In this document: positions 27,699-36,600 of the stretch, piece after piece
How positions within the stretch are numbered: the first letter of the stretch is position 1
Layout of the letters: the number at the start of each line of letters is the position of its first letter
Notes under the pieces: model-generated
What the model was told of the DNA's origin: nothing
Databases searched by the model: none
The model's input: only the letters and a program-made list of their open reading frames with translations
Translations under genes and position numbers: made by a program
Assembly (NCBI RefSeq): GCF_014489555.1
Contig: NZ_CP060784.1
Coordinates: 2,976,001 to 3,040,000 of the forward strand
Direction of reading: 5' to 3'
Length of the DNA: 64,000 bases
Source: Hymenobacter qilianensis
Lineage (GTDB): Bacteria; Bacteroidota; Bacteroidia; Cytophagales; Hymenobacteraceae

Positions 27699-28726
27699 AT
27701 GAGCGACATTACACCTCTCGATAAAGTCGGTGAGTTCGGCCTTATCCGCCGCATCCAAGAAACCATCACCCTGCGCCAGCCTAGCACCACGCTCGGCATC
27801 GGCGACGACGCCGCTATCCTGACACCCGCTGCCCAACACGACATCGTGGTGAGCACCGACCTGCTGGTGGAAGGCGTCCACTTCGACCTTACATTTTGCC
27901 CCCTGAAGCACGTGGGCTACAAAGCCGTTGCCGTCAACGTGTCGGATATTGCCGCCATGAATGCTCTGCCCACGCAAATCGTGGTGGGCCTCGCCATCGG
28001 CAGCCGTTACTCCGTGGAGGCCATTGAGGAGCTATACGAAGGCATGCGCTTAGCCTGCGAGGCGTATAACGTAGATCTAGTAGGCGGCGACACCACCGCC
28101 AGCCGCGGCGGCCTCACCATCAGCATCACGGCCATGGGCCAAATAGAAACCGGCCGCGCCGTGCGTCGCAGCGGCGCCCAGCCCAACGACCTCATCTGCG
28201 TAACCGGCGACCTCGGGGGGCTTTTTTGGGCCTGCAAGTGCTCGAACGCGAAAAAGCCGCCTTCCTCGCCGACCCCGAAATGCAGCCCGAGCTAGCCAAC
28301 TACACCTACGTACTCCAGCGCCAACTCCGCCCCGAAGCCCGCCTGGACATCATCCACGAGCTGCGCGACCTGGGCCTCACACCCACCAGCATGATCGATA
28401 TTTCCGATGGCCTAGCCTCCGAAATCCTGCACATCTGCACGGCCTCCGGCACTGGTGCTCGCATTTTCTCCGAGAATCTGCCCGCCGCCAACCCCATGCT
28501 GGAAGTCGCCAACGAGTTCAACCTCGACCCCATCATGTGTATGCTCAACGGCGGCGAGGACTACGAACTTCTCTTCACGCTGCCCCTGGCCGATCACGCC
28601 AAAATCAAAAACCACCCCGATATCACCATCCTCGGCCACATCACGGAGAAAAGCGATGGCGTAAACCTCATCACCAAAGCCGGCCAGCCCGTCCCAATTA
28701 CTGCGCAAGGGTTCCAACATTTCTAG
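27699..28726 (+). CDS. thiL: Thiamine-monophosphate kinase (frame broken once)
   Basis: ThiL phosphorylates thiamine monophosphate to thiamine diphosphate. The first part (to CVTGDLGG) and second part (LGLQVLEREKAAFLADPE...) join as one protein of about 342 residues after restoring one G in the G6 run near 28215 (1028+1 bases is divisible by three). The joined motif reads GDLGGAFLGLQVL, typical of ThiL. Other landmarks are GIGDDAAIL, VSTDLLVEGVHFD, GGDTTAS and SMIDISDGLASE. ThiL is normally essential in thiamine-diphosphate synthesis, so a true null here would be surprising. It is monocistronic and ends at a bidirectional terminator. Confidence 0.9.
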
Positions 28727-28746
28727 ATCATAGTATCGTGTGAAGT

Positions 28747-28794
28747 ACCAATAAAAAAGCCCCCCAGGCTAGTCTGGGGGGCTTTTTTATTGGT
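28747..28794. terminator. Symmetric terminator between convergent thiL and hypothetical gene
   Basis: ACCAATAAAAAAGCCCCCCAG and its exact complement pair perfectly over 21 bp around a six-base loop, with A and T runs on both sides. Confidence 0.9.
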
Positions 28795-28810
28795 AGAACT
28801 CATCTGAAAC

Positions 28811-29185
28811 CTAATCCTCAGGATAAGGCACGTACACGAAATTCGTAAACTCCTCATCCAGCACGAATAAGCAGCAATACTCCTCCGGGTCTTTATACGT
28901 CTGTTCAAAAGCCTCAATGCCTTCAGGGCTGATAACGCGTTGCTGCACGAATACATCCAGATACGAGGCGAAGACGTGCCACTCCAGATTCAGCTCGTCG
29001 GCATTCACCAAAAGGCCCCCCAACGGCACCTCCTGCCGGGCAAACACGAAAATGGGATACTTCGAAATCTCCCGCTTCCGAATTTGATAAGAAGCTTCTT
29101 TCAGCGTATCCGATACCGTGGCGAAGTCCTTGGTGATGGTACCGAGGTATTTGCCGTTCAGTTCGGGGTCGTTAGAGTAATCCAT
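28811..29185 (-). CDS. Conserved hypothetical protein
   Basis: A 124-residue soluble protein of unknown function. It has no signal peptide or membrane segment and is acidic, with aromatic-rich stretches (LNLEWHVFASYLDVFVQQRVIS, CCLFVLDEEFTNFVYVPYPED). The sequence looks like a real, well-folded protein, and it ends at the shared terminator with thiL. It resembles small uncharacterised proteins common in Bacteroidota, but I recognise no named family. Confidence 0.7.
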   Translation of the reverse strand: MDYSNDPELNGKYLGTITKDFATVSDTLKEASYQIRKREISKYPIFVFARQEVPLGGLLVNADELNLEWHVFASYLDVFVQQRVISPEGIEAFEQTYKDPEEYCCLFVLDEEFTNFVYVPYPED

Positions 29186-29210
29186 AATACGTAGCAGTCG
29201 TTGTTAACAT

Positions 29211-29615
29211 TGTCATCCTGACGAAGGAAGGACCTTATCGCCGATGCAGTCTTGCGTTTTCTGCGGCTGCAAAAAAAGCCAGTCAGAATTATCCGAAGCA
29301 ATTAGCGCCTCTTTTTTCGCTCGCCTCCAGCCCTTCAACTCCTTTTCGCGCTCAATAGCTGCCTTGCTATCAGAGTATTCTTCAAAATACAACAGATTGT
29401 AGCAGAAATAGCGTCCAGCAAAAGTTTGGTTCGTGCCACGATTACTGTAATGCTGCGCCATTCGCTGAAGAAGACTATTCGTGATGCCGATGTACAAAAC
29501 CGTTTTGGCCGGGTTGGTCGTGATGTACACGTAATACGGCATCGCTAATTGGGTGTAAATGGTTTTGCAGCGACTTGTTCAGGCGTGATAAGGTCCTTCG
29601 CAAGCTCAGGATGAC
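29211..29615. mobile_element. Candidate GIY-YIG mini-element bounded by inverted repeats
   Basis: A 405-bp unit bounded by TGTCATCCTGACGAAGGAAG... (29211-29239) and the inverted copy GATAAGGTCCTTCGCAAGC... (29586-29615). The outer 11 bases (TGTCATCCTGA) and the inner 12 (AAGGACCTTATC) match exactly. The only gene inside is a GIY-YIG nuclease, and its stop codon and last seven codons lie within one repeat. No target-site duplication was established, so mobility is an inference. Confidence 0.55.
29213..29542 (-). CDS. GIY-YIG nuclease family protein
   Basis: A 109-residue single-domain GIY-YIG protein of the UvrC N-terminal type. The motif appears as YYVY...VLYIGITNSLLQRMAQH near the N-terminus, the catalytic arginine follows at about residue 27, and the glutamate is probably in AIEREKELKGWRR. 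Small proteins of this kind are frequent and often multi-copy in Bacteroidota, and their roles are largely unknown. The C-terminal residues KVLPSSG are encoded by the inverted repeat that flanks the gene, so gene and repeat appear to have spread or evolved as a unit. Confidence 0.88.
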   Translation of the reverse strand: MPYYVYITTNPAKTVLYIGITNSLLQRMAQHYSNRGTNQTFAGRYFCYNLLYFEEYSDSKAAIEREKELKGWRRAKKEALIASDNSDWLFLQPQKTQDCIGDKVLPSSG

Positions 29616-29636
29616 AGGCGGTTATTTAATGAAAAC

Positions 29637-31046
29637 TCATCGCAGCTCCAGCGCTACCACATTCTCTACATGATGCGTGTGCGGAAACATATCCACGGGC
29701 TGCACACGCGTCACGCGGTACGCAGGGTCTAGTAGCTCCAAATCCCGCGCTTGGGTGGCAGGGTTGCAGCTGACGTACACGATGCGGGGGGCGCGTATTT
29801 CGAGCAGACGCTGCACTACATCGGGGTGCATGCCGGCACGGGGCGGGTCGGTGATAATGACGTCGGGGCGACCGTGCTGGGCGGTGAAGTCGGCGGTGAG
29901 CACGTCCTTCATGTCGCCAGCAAAGAAGGCCGTATTCGTGATATTGTTGATTTCTGAGTTCACGTAGGCATCCTGCACGGCCTGCTCCACATACTCAACC
30001 CCAAGTACCTTGCTAGCCTGACGGGCCACAAAGTTGGCGATGGTGCCGGCGCCGGTGTATAGGTCGTACACCAGCTCGTTGCCAGTTAGCTGGGCAAAGT
30101 CGCGGGCTATTTTGTAGAGATTGTATGCCCCCTCAGAGTTGGTCTGGTAGAAAGACTTCGGCCCCACGCGGAAGCGCAGCCCTTCCATTTCCTCGTGAAT
30201 GTGGGGCTCACCTTTGTAGCACACCACATCCAGGTCGTGGAAAGTCTCGTTACCCTTGTTGTTGAGCACGTAGTTGAGCGAAGTGATTTGGGGAAACTTC
30301 GCGTGCAGATAATCCAGCAGGGGTATTAGGGCATCGTGGTGGTAATAGCACTGCAAAATCACCATCAGGTCGCCGGTATTGGCCGTGCGGATGATGAGGT
30401 TGCGCAGGAAGCCTTCCTGCGTCACTAGGTTATTGAAGGGCAAATCGTGCTCGTGGGCGTAGTTGCGCACGGCCAACCGGATTTCATTCGAGGGCTCGGG
30501 CTGTAACCAGCAGTGCTGCACATCGATGATCTTGTCGAAGCGGGCCGGAGTGTGAAAGCCCAGCACCCGGCGCTCAATCTCCGCGCCCGACTGAATCTGC
30601 TCGTTGGTAAGCCAGCCGTTGTGGCTGAAGGTGTATTCGAGCTTGTTGCGGTAGTATGTGCGGGCCGGCGAGTGCTGAATAGGCGCCACGGGGGGCATTT
30701 CTACCTTGCCAATGCGCTGCAAGGTGTCCTCTACCTGCTGTTGCTTGTACTGAAGTTGAGTATCGTAGCCCAAATGCTGCCACTTGCAGCCCCCACAGGT
30801 GCCAAAGTGCTGGCAGAAAGGCTCCACCCGCAGGTCGGAATACTTGTGGAAACGCGTGGGCACGGCTTCTAGGAAGCTTTTCTTGGCTTTGGTAATGCGC
30901 AGATCCACCACGTCGCCGGGCGCTACGCCAGTCACGAAGATGACCAGATTATCATGGCGCACGAGGCATTTGCCCTCGGCTACCATAGTGGTGATTTCTA
31001 TTTCGCGGAGTCCTTCCGTCTTGAGTTTTTTTGCTGTCGTAGTCAC
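29637..31046 (-). CDS. rlmD: 23S rRNA (uracil-C5)-methyltransferase, RlmD/TrmA family
   Basis: A 469-residue SAM-dependent RNA methyltransferase. It has an N-terminal TRAM domain (residues about 15-70), the iron-sulfur cysteines in CQHFGTCGGCKW, the SAM-binding VYDLYTGAGTIANFVA, DPPRAGMHPDV, and the catalytic cysteine in VYVSCNPATQARDL. Family knowledge points to U1939 of 23S rRNA (RlmD) or U747 (RlmC). The start is taken at GTG 31044-31046: a TACCTTTG promoter box on this strand (31052-31059) lies just before it, and longer frames to 31205 would begin upstream of that box and lack TRAM-like sequence. Confidence 0.88.
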   Translation of the reverse strand: MTTTAKKLKTEGLREIEITTMVAEGKCLVRHDNLVIFVTGVAPGDVVDLRITKAKKSFLEAVPTRFHKYSDLRVEPFCQHFGTCGGCKWQHLGYDTQLQYKQQQVEDTLQRIGKVEMPPVAPIQHSPARTYYRNKLEYTFSHNGWLTNEQIQSGAEIERRVLGFHTPARFDKIIDVQHCWLQPEPSNEIRLAVRNYAHEHDLPFNNLVTQEGFLRNLIIRTANTGDLMVILQCYYHHDALIPLLDYLHAKFPQITSLNYVLNNKGNETFHDLDVVCYKGEPHIHEEMEGLRFRVGPKSFYQTNSEGAYNLYKIARDFAQLTGNELVYDLYTGAGTIANFVARQASKVLGVEYVEQAVQDAYVNSEINNITNTAFFAGDMKDVLTADFTAQHGRPDVIITDPPRAGMHPDVVQRLLEIRAPRIVYVSCNPATQARDLELLDPAYRVTRVQPVDMFPHTHHVENVVALELR

Positions 31047-31051
31047 GAGTG

Positions 31052-31059
31052 CAAAGGTA
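31052..31059 (-). promoter_or_regulatory. TACCTTTG box before the rlmD-like gene
   Basis: On the minus strand this reads TACCTTTG and ends five bases before the chosen GTG start. It decides the start, because transcription would begin downstream of the alternative upstream start codons. Confidence 0.5.
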
Positions 31060-31205
31060 GGGCAAAGTAGCGGCCTCGCCAGAAGATGAGGCGTATTAGC
31101 CAAGCGTAAGGCTTTCGAAAAAGCCCCCGCGGCGCTGCAAAAACCGTAGTTTTGCTTCCGGTGGGCTGCAAAGTCGTAGGCCCACTTCTGCTTGAACAAC
31201 TGCAT

Positions 31206-32012
31206 ATGAAAGATAAAGTAGTGCTCATCACCGGCGGAACCTCAGGCATCGGCCGGGCCTGCGCCGTGGTATTTGGGCAAGCCGGCGCCCGTGTCGTCGT
31301 CACGGGCCGCGACGAAGCCAAGCTCGCCGAAACTGCCCAGCAACTCACCCAACTCGGCATTCAGCACCGCACCGTACGCGCCGACGTAGGCGTTGAAGCC
31401 GACTCAGCCCGTGCCATCGAGGAAACTATAGCCGCTTTTGGCCGCATCGATGTTCTGATCAATAATGCTGGTATTTCTATGCGGGCCTTGTTTCAGGATG
31501 CTGATCTGGAAGTGATTAAGCGACTGATGCAGACCAACTTCTTCGGCACTGTTTTCACCACTAAGTTTGCTCTGCCTCATATTCTGGCCGCTAAAGGCTC
31601 CATCGTGGGTATTTCCAGCATCGCCGGTTACCGTGGGTTGCCGGGCCGCACGGGCTATTCCGCCTCCAAATTCGCCATGCAAGGATTCCTGGAAGCCCTA
31701 CGCACAGAGCTATTGCCCCAAGGTGTGCATGTGCTGGTAGCCTGCCCTGGCTTCACCTCTTCCAACATCCGCCAAACGGCCCTGGCTGCCGACGGATCGG
31801 CCCAAGGCGAATCGCCCCGCGACGAAGGCCAGATGATGAGCAGCGAAGAAGTAGCCGGCCACCTGTTGCGCGCCGTGCAGCAGCGCCGCCGCGACCTTGT
31901 TCTCACTAGCCAAGGCAAGCTGACCGTTTTCCTGAATAAATGGCTGCCTGGTATTACGGACAAACTGGTGCTCAATCACTTTCGCAAGGAAGAAGGCTCG
32001 CCGGTGAGATAA
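31206..32012 (+). CDS. Short-chain dehydrogenase/reductase
   Basis: A 268-residue classical SDR. The Rossmann motif TGGTSGIG follows MKDKVVLI, NNAG is present at about residue 86, and the catalytic Ser-Tyr-Lys appears in VGISSIAGYRG...YSASKFAMQG. It would oxidise or reduce an alcohol/carbonyl with NAD(P)H, but the substrate is unknown. The C-terminal extension (LNKWLPGITDKLVLNHFRKEE) resembles membrane-associated DHRS7-like SDRs. The start at ATG 31206 is used; an upstream frame from 31152 would overlap the TAGTTTTG promoter-like box at 31147-31154. It ends at a bidirectional terminator. Confidence 0.9.
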   Translation: MKDKVVLITGGTSGIGRACAVVFGQAGARVVVTGRDEAKLAETAQQLTQLGIQHRTVRADVGVEADSARAIEETIAAFGRIDVLINNAGISMRALFQDADLEVIKRLMQTNFFGTVFTTKFALPHILAAKGSIVGISSIAGYRGLPGRTGYSASKFAMQGFLEALRTELLPQGVHVLVACPGFTSSNIRQTALAADGSAQGESPRDEGQMMSSEEVAGHLLRAVQQRRRDLVLTSQGKLTVFLNKWLPGITDKLVLNHFRKEEGSPVR

Positions 32013-32055
32013 GCATGAAGGATTAACCATCCATAAGACGCTCTGCCTGACCGCC

Positions 32056-32106
32056 AATTAAAAAAGCCCCCAGTCACCTCTAAGTAGGGGCTGGGGGCTT
32101 TTTTAT
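32056..32106. terminator. Symmetric terminator between convergent SDR and TPR/SH3 genes
   Basis: AATTAAAAAAGCCCCCAG pairs with CTGGGGGCTTTTTTATT around a loop of about 16 bases. It overlaps the stop of the minus-strand gene. Confidence 0.85.
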
Positions 32107-32819
32107 TGTACCAGCATCAAGTCATGGCGTCTGATGTAAGCTGACTGCCCGCGCCATTGAACTTCGTACCAAATGTCGCGCTGGCCTACTACCACCAGCC
32201 GGTCGCCGGCGGCTGCGGTGGTTAGCCAAGCAGCTCCAGGGCTAGGAGCCCCCATCAGTGCCGCGGCAGATTTGGACACGATACCCACCTTCTCTGGCCC
32301 GAATGTATTCAGGTACACAACCGTTAACCCTAAATATGCAGCGTATACCGCCCACCAGCCAGCGCCCATCTGGCGGTGCCGCACCAAAAGCAGCGTGCCG
32401 CCTATAACTGCGCCCACTAATAGTGCCTGTAGAATGCGGTAATAGTACCGTCGAATAGTAATGAGCAGCTGCTGTTGCCAGGTGTTCGAATAGCCAGTAA
32501 GCCGATAATTTTGGGCCAGTTCCGTCATTTTGCGCCAGGTCGCCGCTCGAGGCTGATGTGCTTGTGCAAGACTCAGATAATAAAGCGCGGCCGGATAATG
32601 ATCCAATCCTTCCTGGATGTAAGCCATACGCAGCAGCAAGCGCGTCGAAACCAATTGCTCCTGCCTTAATACCTGTCGGTATAAGGGATAAGCTTGCTGA
32701 TAAGCCTTAGCTTCAAACAGAGAATCTGCTTTAGCAAGAGCTAAGCTATTCTTTTGGCCCAGAACAGGTTGGCTGTAAAAAGCCCAAAAAAGAAAAAAAA
32801 GATACAGCTTTTTTAGCAA
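32103..32819 (-). CDS. TPR protein with membrane helices and C-terminal SH3-like domain
   Basis: A 238-residue exported or membrane-anchored protein with signal sequence MLKKLYLFFLFWAFYSQPVLGQ. Tetratricopeptide-like helices occupy about residues 28-110 (ADSLFEAKAYQQAYPLYRQVL, YPAALYYLSLAQAH). Two hydrophobic helices follow (LLVGAVIGGTLLLV and GWWAVYAAYLGLTVVYL), then a bacterial SH3-like domain (LVVVGQRDIWYEVQWRGQSAYIRRHDLMLV). The layout resembles BatE-type proteins of aerotolerance loci, but no other bat gene is nearby, so that is only a structural comparison. Confidence 0.8.
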   Translation of the reverse strand: MLKKLYLFFLFWAFYSQPVLGQKNSLALAKADSLFEAKAYQQAYPLYRQVLRQEQLVSTRLLLRMAYIQEGLDHYPAALYYLSLAQAHQPRAATWRKMTELAQNYRLTGYSNTWQQQLLITIRRYYYRILQALLVGAVIGGTLLLVRHRQMGAGWWAVYAAYLGLTVVYLNTFGPEKVGIVSKSAAALMGAPSPGAAWLTTAAAGDRLVVVGQRDIWYEVQWRGQSAYIRRHDLMLVQ

Positions 32820-32823
32820 AACG

Positions 32824-32855
32824 TTTGGTGGTTAAGGGGCGGCCCTCTACTTTTG
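32824..32855 (+). promoter_or_regulatory. Promoter of tRNA-Lys
   Basis: TTTG at 32824-32827 and TACTTTTG at 32848-32855 with a 20-base spacer match the Bacteroidota -33/-7 consensus well. The box lies 41 bases before the tRNA. Confidence 0.7.
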
Positions 32856-32896
32856 TACCCGCAATCAAGGAAGGCGTTTTCCAGTTGCAAATAAAC

Positions 32897-32969
32897 GATT
32901 CTGTAGCTCAGCTGGTAGAGCAATACACTTTTAATGTATGGGTCCTGGGTTCGAATCCCAGCGGGATCA
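32897..32969 (+). tRNA. tRNA-Lys (UUU anticodon)
   Basis: A complete cloverleaf of 73 bases: the acceptor arm GATTCTG pairs with CGGGATC (with G-T pairs), then D-arm GCTC/GAGC, anticodon stem ATACA/TGTAT with loop CTTTTAA (anticodon TTT), and T-arm CTGGG/CCCAG with TTCGAAT. The discriminator is A at 32969, and CCA is not encoded. It is preceded by a strong promoter and followed by a terminator, so it is a single-gene unit. Confidence 0.95.
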
Positions 32970-32971
32970 CG

Positions 32972-33000
32972 AAAGCCACTCTTAACCGTGTGGCTTTTTT
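32972..33000 (+). terminator. Rho-independent terminator of tRNA-Lys
   Basis: AAAGCCAC pairs with GTGGCTTT across an eight-base loop and continues into a T-run. Unlike the terminators between convergent genes, it is short and one-sided. Confidence 0.85.
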
Positions 33001-33062
33001 GTTTCTAATATGTTTCTATATAACCTTATAAGGTTTGGCCTATTTCAGTTAAAGTAATTTGA

Positions 33063-33144
33063 AACATAGTCTTACATTTTGACCAAATTGTGGTCTTGCA
33101 ATTCAGGTTGGTAAGACCAGAGTCCGAGTTTATAAGACTATGTT
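33063..33144. repeat. Small element with 12-bp perfect terminal inverted repeats
   Basis: AACATAGTCTTA (33063-33074) and TAAGACTATGTT (33133-33144) are exact complements, about 82 bp end to end. Related GGTCTTGC and GGTAAGACC segments lie inside. It is a non-coding, MITE-like candidate next to a tRNA gene. Confidence 0.5.
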
Positions 33145-33285
33145 TTAGCTCAAAGCCTAAAGTAGAAACTTTTTCTGCTCTCAGAGCCCACCCCATGGGC
33201 TAGGAGAGAGGGCGCAAACCGCCTAAAAAAGCCTGATAGTCTCCCGAAGTAGGCGGCAGCATCACTCCGATCCAGAAAGCTATGC

Positions 33286-33669
33286 ATGCCTCGGCTACGC
33301 CGCCGTGCTGGCTATCGAGGAACCGCTGCCTTGCCCTTGTATCTTCTTAGCACCCCACTGGTAGGCCAGGCTCCTCCGTGTCCACTAAGCCGGGCAAAAG
33401 CCCGTGCATTTCGCTCCACCCGAAAAAGCGAATCAGTATACTTAGACGGCTCGCCCAACCTGCACTTTCATTTTACTAAGAACCAGACCAAGCAAAAGAT
33501 CGATGCCATGATTGAACGCTACTTCCGCCTCGGTGGTGTCGCCTTCTATGCCGCTCAATACTGTAAGTCAGAAAGCCAGCAGAAAGCAGCATACATTATT
33601 AACGTATACTGCTTCCTGCTGGCTTCTTTACTTTGGAGTACCGCTTACTTACGAATTAATTTTAGGTGA
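33286..33669 (+). other. Unassigned open frame, possible gene remnant
   Basis: A 127-codon open frame. Only its middle part (about codons 45-92, KSESVYLDGSPNLHFHFTKNQTKQKIDAMIERYFRLGG) looks protein-like. The N-terminal part is arginine-rich and unlike a real start, and the last 30 codons run through a terminator hairpin and into the end of the giant gene. It may be the scar of a mobile gene beside the tRNA. I assign no function. Confidence 0.2.
33571..33628 (-). terminator. Terminator of the giant secreted-protein gene
   Basis: GAAAGCCAGCAGAAAGCAG pairs with CTGCTTCCTGCTGGCTTC with few mismatches, extended by ATAC/GTAT near the loop. It lies just downstream of the minus-strand stop at 33645. 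Confidence 0.75.
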
Positions 33670-36600
33670 GTTTGAATCTTAGCTCCTTGTAAATGCAAGT
33701 AATATTCACCTATTATGCTCATTTGATCTGCGAAATTGAGCTGTAGCAGGGAAGTGGCAGCAGGCAAAATAGCCTTGCCGCTACTCACCTTCGACCCGGT
33801 GGAAGACACTAATGTATAGGTAATCTCACCCTGGAAAGCTTCTGGCAATTCCACAGTAAAATGCCCATCAGATGAGGGATTTGGATACACATTTACTAGG
33901 GAGGTTGAAAAACTTAATTCCTTTTCTTTAAGAGTAGTGGAGGTAGTAGAAGCCGTTAGAGCAGTCTGATCAGTGACGGTGAAGTTGACAGTGAGCGCGG
34001 TTCCCGCCGTGCCGGCCCCATTGCTTTGTGTGTAGGGGGTGCCTTTGAGCGAGTAGCTACCGACGGGTGGGGTCCAGGGGTGGTAATTATAGCCCGTCGT
34101 AGGGAAAAGGGCATAGGGCGCATTTGGATCGCTCTCACTCTCGGTCAGGTTGACGGCACCACTTAAGACAAACACCACACTCCCTACCACCGTCGGGTTG
34201 GTATTGGCCCGTATGTTGAGGTTTTTGGTGGGCAGGGTGGCCAAGTTCAGGACATCGCCCGCGACCAAGTCGCGAATGGGCAGGTCCGTGTCCGCATTGA
34301 TAAGTGTGAAGCTCGTTACTTGCTGACCTGCTGGGGTGGTCGTGGTGGAGTTGACGGTAACGACGACCTGATCAGCAGCGCTAGCCTTGCCTAGGTTATC
34401 GGTGACCACCAGGGCAAAGGTGTAAGTGCCCGCCACCAAGCCACTGGCGGTGAGCGAGGCGGTGTTGGCGCCACTGAGCGTGGCCGTGCTGGGCGTGGTA
34501 CCCACCTGGCTCCAGCTGTAGCCGGCAATCGAGCCATCATCCGTGCCCGAGCCGGTGAGCACCACGCTGTTGGTGGGCAGGGTGATGGTCTTGTCCGCGC
34601 CGGCATTGGCCACGGGCGCCGGGTTGGTGGGCGTGGTGGAGCTCACGCTGTAGACCTCGATGGCCGAGACCTTGGCGTTGTCCACCCCGCCCTCGCTGGC
34701 CAGGGCGCTGAAGGCGAGGTTGAGCGTGCCATCGGCGGCCGTCACGGTGAAGGTTTCGCTGATGGCCTTGAAGTTGCCCCCCGCCTTTTGGAAGATGTCG
34801 TAGTTGTCGAGCACTTTGCTGCCTTCCGCGCTCACATCGAAGACGCGCAGCCCGGAGCCCCATTTGTCGATCTCGGCGAAGTGCAGCACCACCCGGTACT
34901 GCTGGCCACTGGTGACAGGGAAGGCATAGGAGAAGGGGTTGCCGTAGCGCTCGCTCTGATACAGGCCATCGTCACTGGTGTTGGCGATGGCGGTGCTGGT
35001 CGTGTACGAGTTGCCCGGGGTAGGCGCGAAGCTGTTATCGGCGGCAAACGTGCCCAGCGAGGTGGTCAGTTGCCCTCCACCCGCATTCACCCGGTATAGC
35101 GCCGTGCCCGCGGGGGCGGCGTGGTCGTCGCCGGATTCACGGTAACGGTAACTTGATCGGCGGCACTAGCTTTGTCCAGGTTATCGGTGACCGTTAGGCT
35201 GAACACATAGCTACCCGATACCAGGCTGCTCGCCGTCAAATTGGCCGTGTTGACCCCACTGAGTGTGGCCGTGCTAGGGCCACTGGCCTGAGTCCAAGCG
35301 TAGGACTTGATGGAGCCATCATCCGTGCCCGAGCCGGTAAGCACCACGCTGTTGGTGGGCAGGGTGATGGTCTTGTCCGCGCCGGCATTGGCCACGGGCG
35401 CCGGGTTGGTGGGCGTGGTGGAGCTCACGCTGTAGACCTCGATGGCCGAGACCTTGGCGTTGTCCACCCCGCCCTCGCTGGCCAGGGCGCTGAAGGCGAG
35501 GTTGAGCGTGCCATCGGCGGCCGTCACGGTGAAGGTTTCGCTGATGGCCTTGAAGTTGCCCCCGCCTTTTGGAAGATGTCGTAGTTGTCGAGCACTTTGC
35601 TGCCTTCCGCGCTCACATCGAAGACGCGCAGCCCGGAGCCCCATTTGTCGATCTCGGCGAAGTGCAGCACCACCCGGTACTGCTGGCCACTGGTGACAGG
35701 GAAGGCATAGGAGAAGGGGTTGCCGTAGCGCTCGCTCTGATACAGGCCATCGTCACTGGTGTTGGCGATGGCGGTGCTGGTCGTGTACGAGTTGCCCGGC
35801 GTGGGCGCGAAGCTGTTATCGGCGGCAAACGTGCCCAGCGAGGTGGTCAGTTGCCCTCCACCCGCATTCACCCGGTATAGCGCCGTGCCCGCGGGGGCGG
35901 CGTGGTCGTCGCCGGATTCACGGTAACGGTAACTTGATCGGCGGCACTAGCTTTGTCCAGGTTATCGGTGACCGTTAGGCTGAACACATAGCTACCCGAT
36001 ACCAGGCTGCTCGCCGTCAAATTGGCCGTGTTGACCCCACTGAGTGTGGCCGTGCTAGGGCCACTGGCCTGAGTCCAAGCGTAGGACTTGATGGAGCCAT
36101 CATCCGTGCCCGAGCCCGTGAGCACGACACTGTTGGTGGGCAAAGTAATAGTCTTGTCTGGGCCAGCATTAGCCACCGGGGCTGGATTGGTGGGTGTGGT
36201 GGTGGAGTTGACGGTAACGACGACCTGATCAGCAGCGCTAGCCTTGCCTAGGTTATCGGTGACCACCAGGGCAAAGGTGTAAGTGCCCGCCACCAAGCCA
36301 CTGGCGGTGAGCGAGGCGGTGTTGGCGCCACTGAGCGTGGCCGTGCTGGGCGTGGTACCCACCTGGCTCCAGCTGTAGCCGGCAATCGAGCCATCATCCG
36401 TGCCCGAGCCGGTGAGCACCACGCTGTTGGTGGGCAGGGTGATGGTCTTGTCCGCGCCGGCATTGGCCACGGGCGCCGGGTTGGTGGGCGTGGTGGAGCT
36501 CACGCTGTAGACCTCGATGGCCGAGACCTTGGCGTTGTCCACCCCGCCCTCGCTGGCCAGGGCGCTGAAGGCGAGGTTGAGCGTGCCATCGGCGGCCGTC

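Noticed and set aside
28190..28240. Programmed frameshift in thiL at the G6-C-T6 sequence
   Set aside because: The same one-base loss occurs at some two dozen G/C runs without any common slippery heptamer, so consensus error explains it more simply.
32825..33031. Open frame of 68 codons covering the tRNA
   Set aside because: It is a translation of the tRNA-Lys gene and its terminator.
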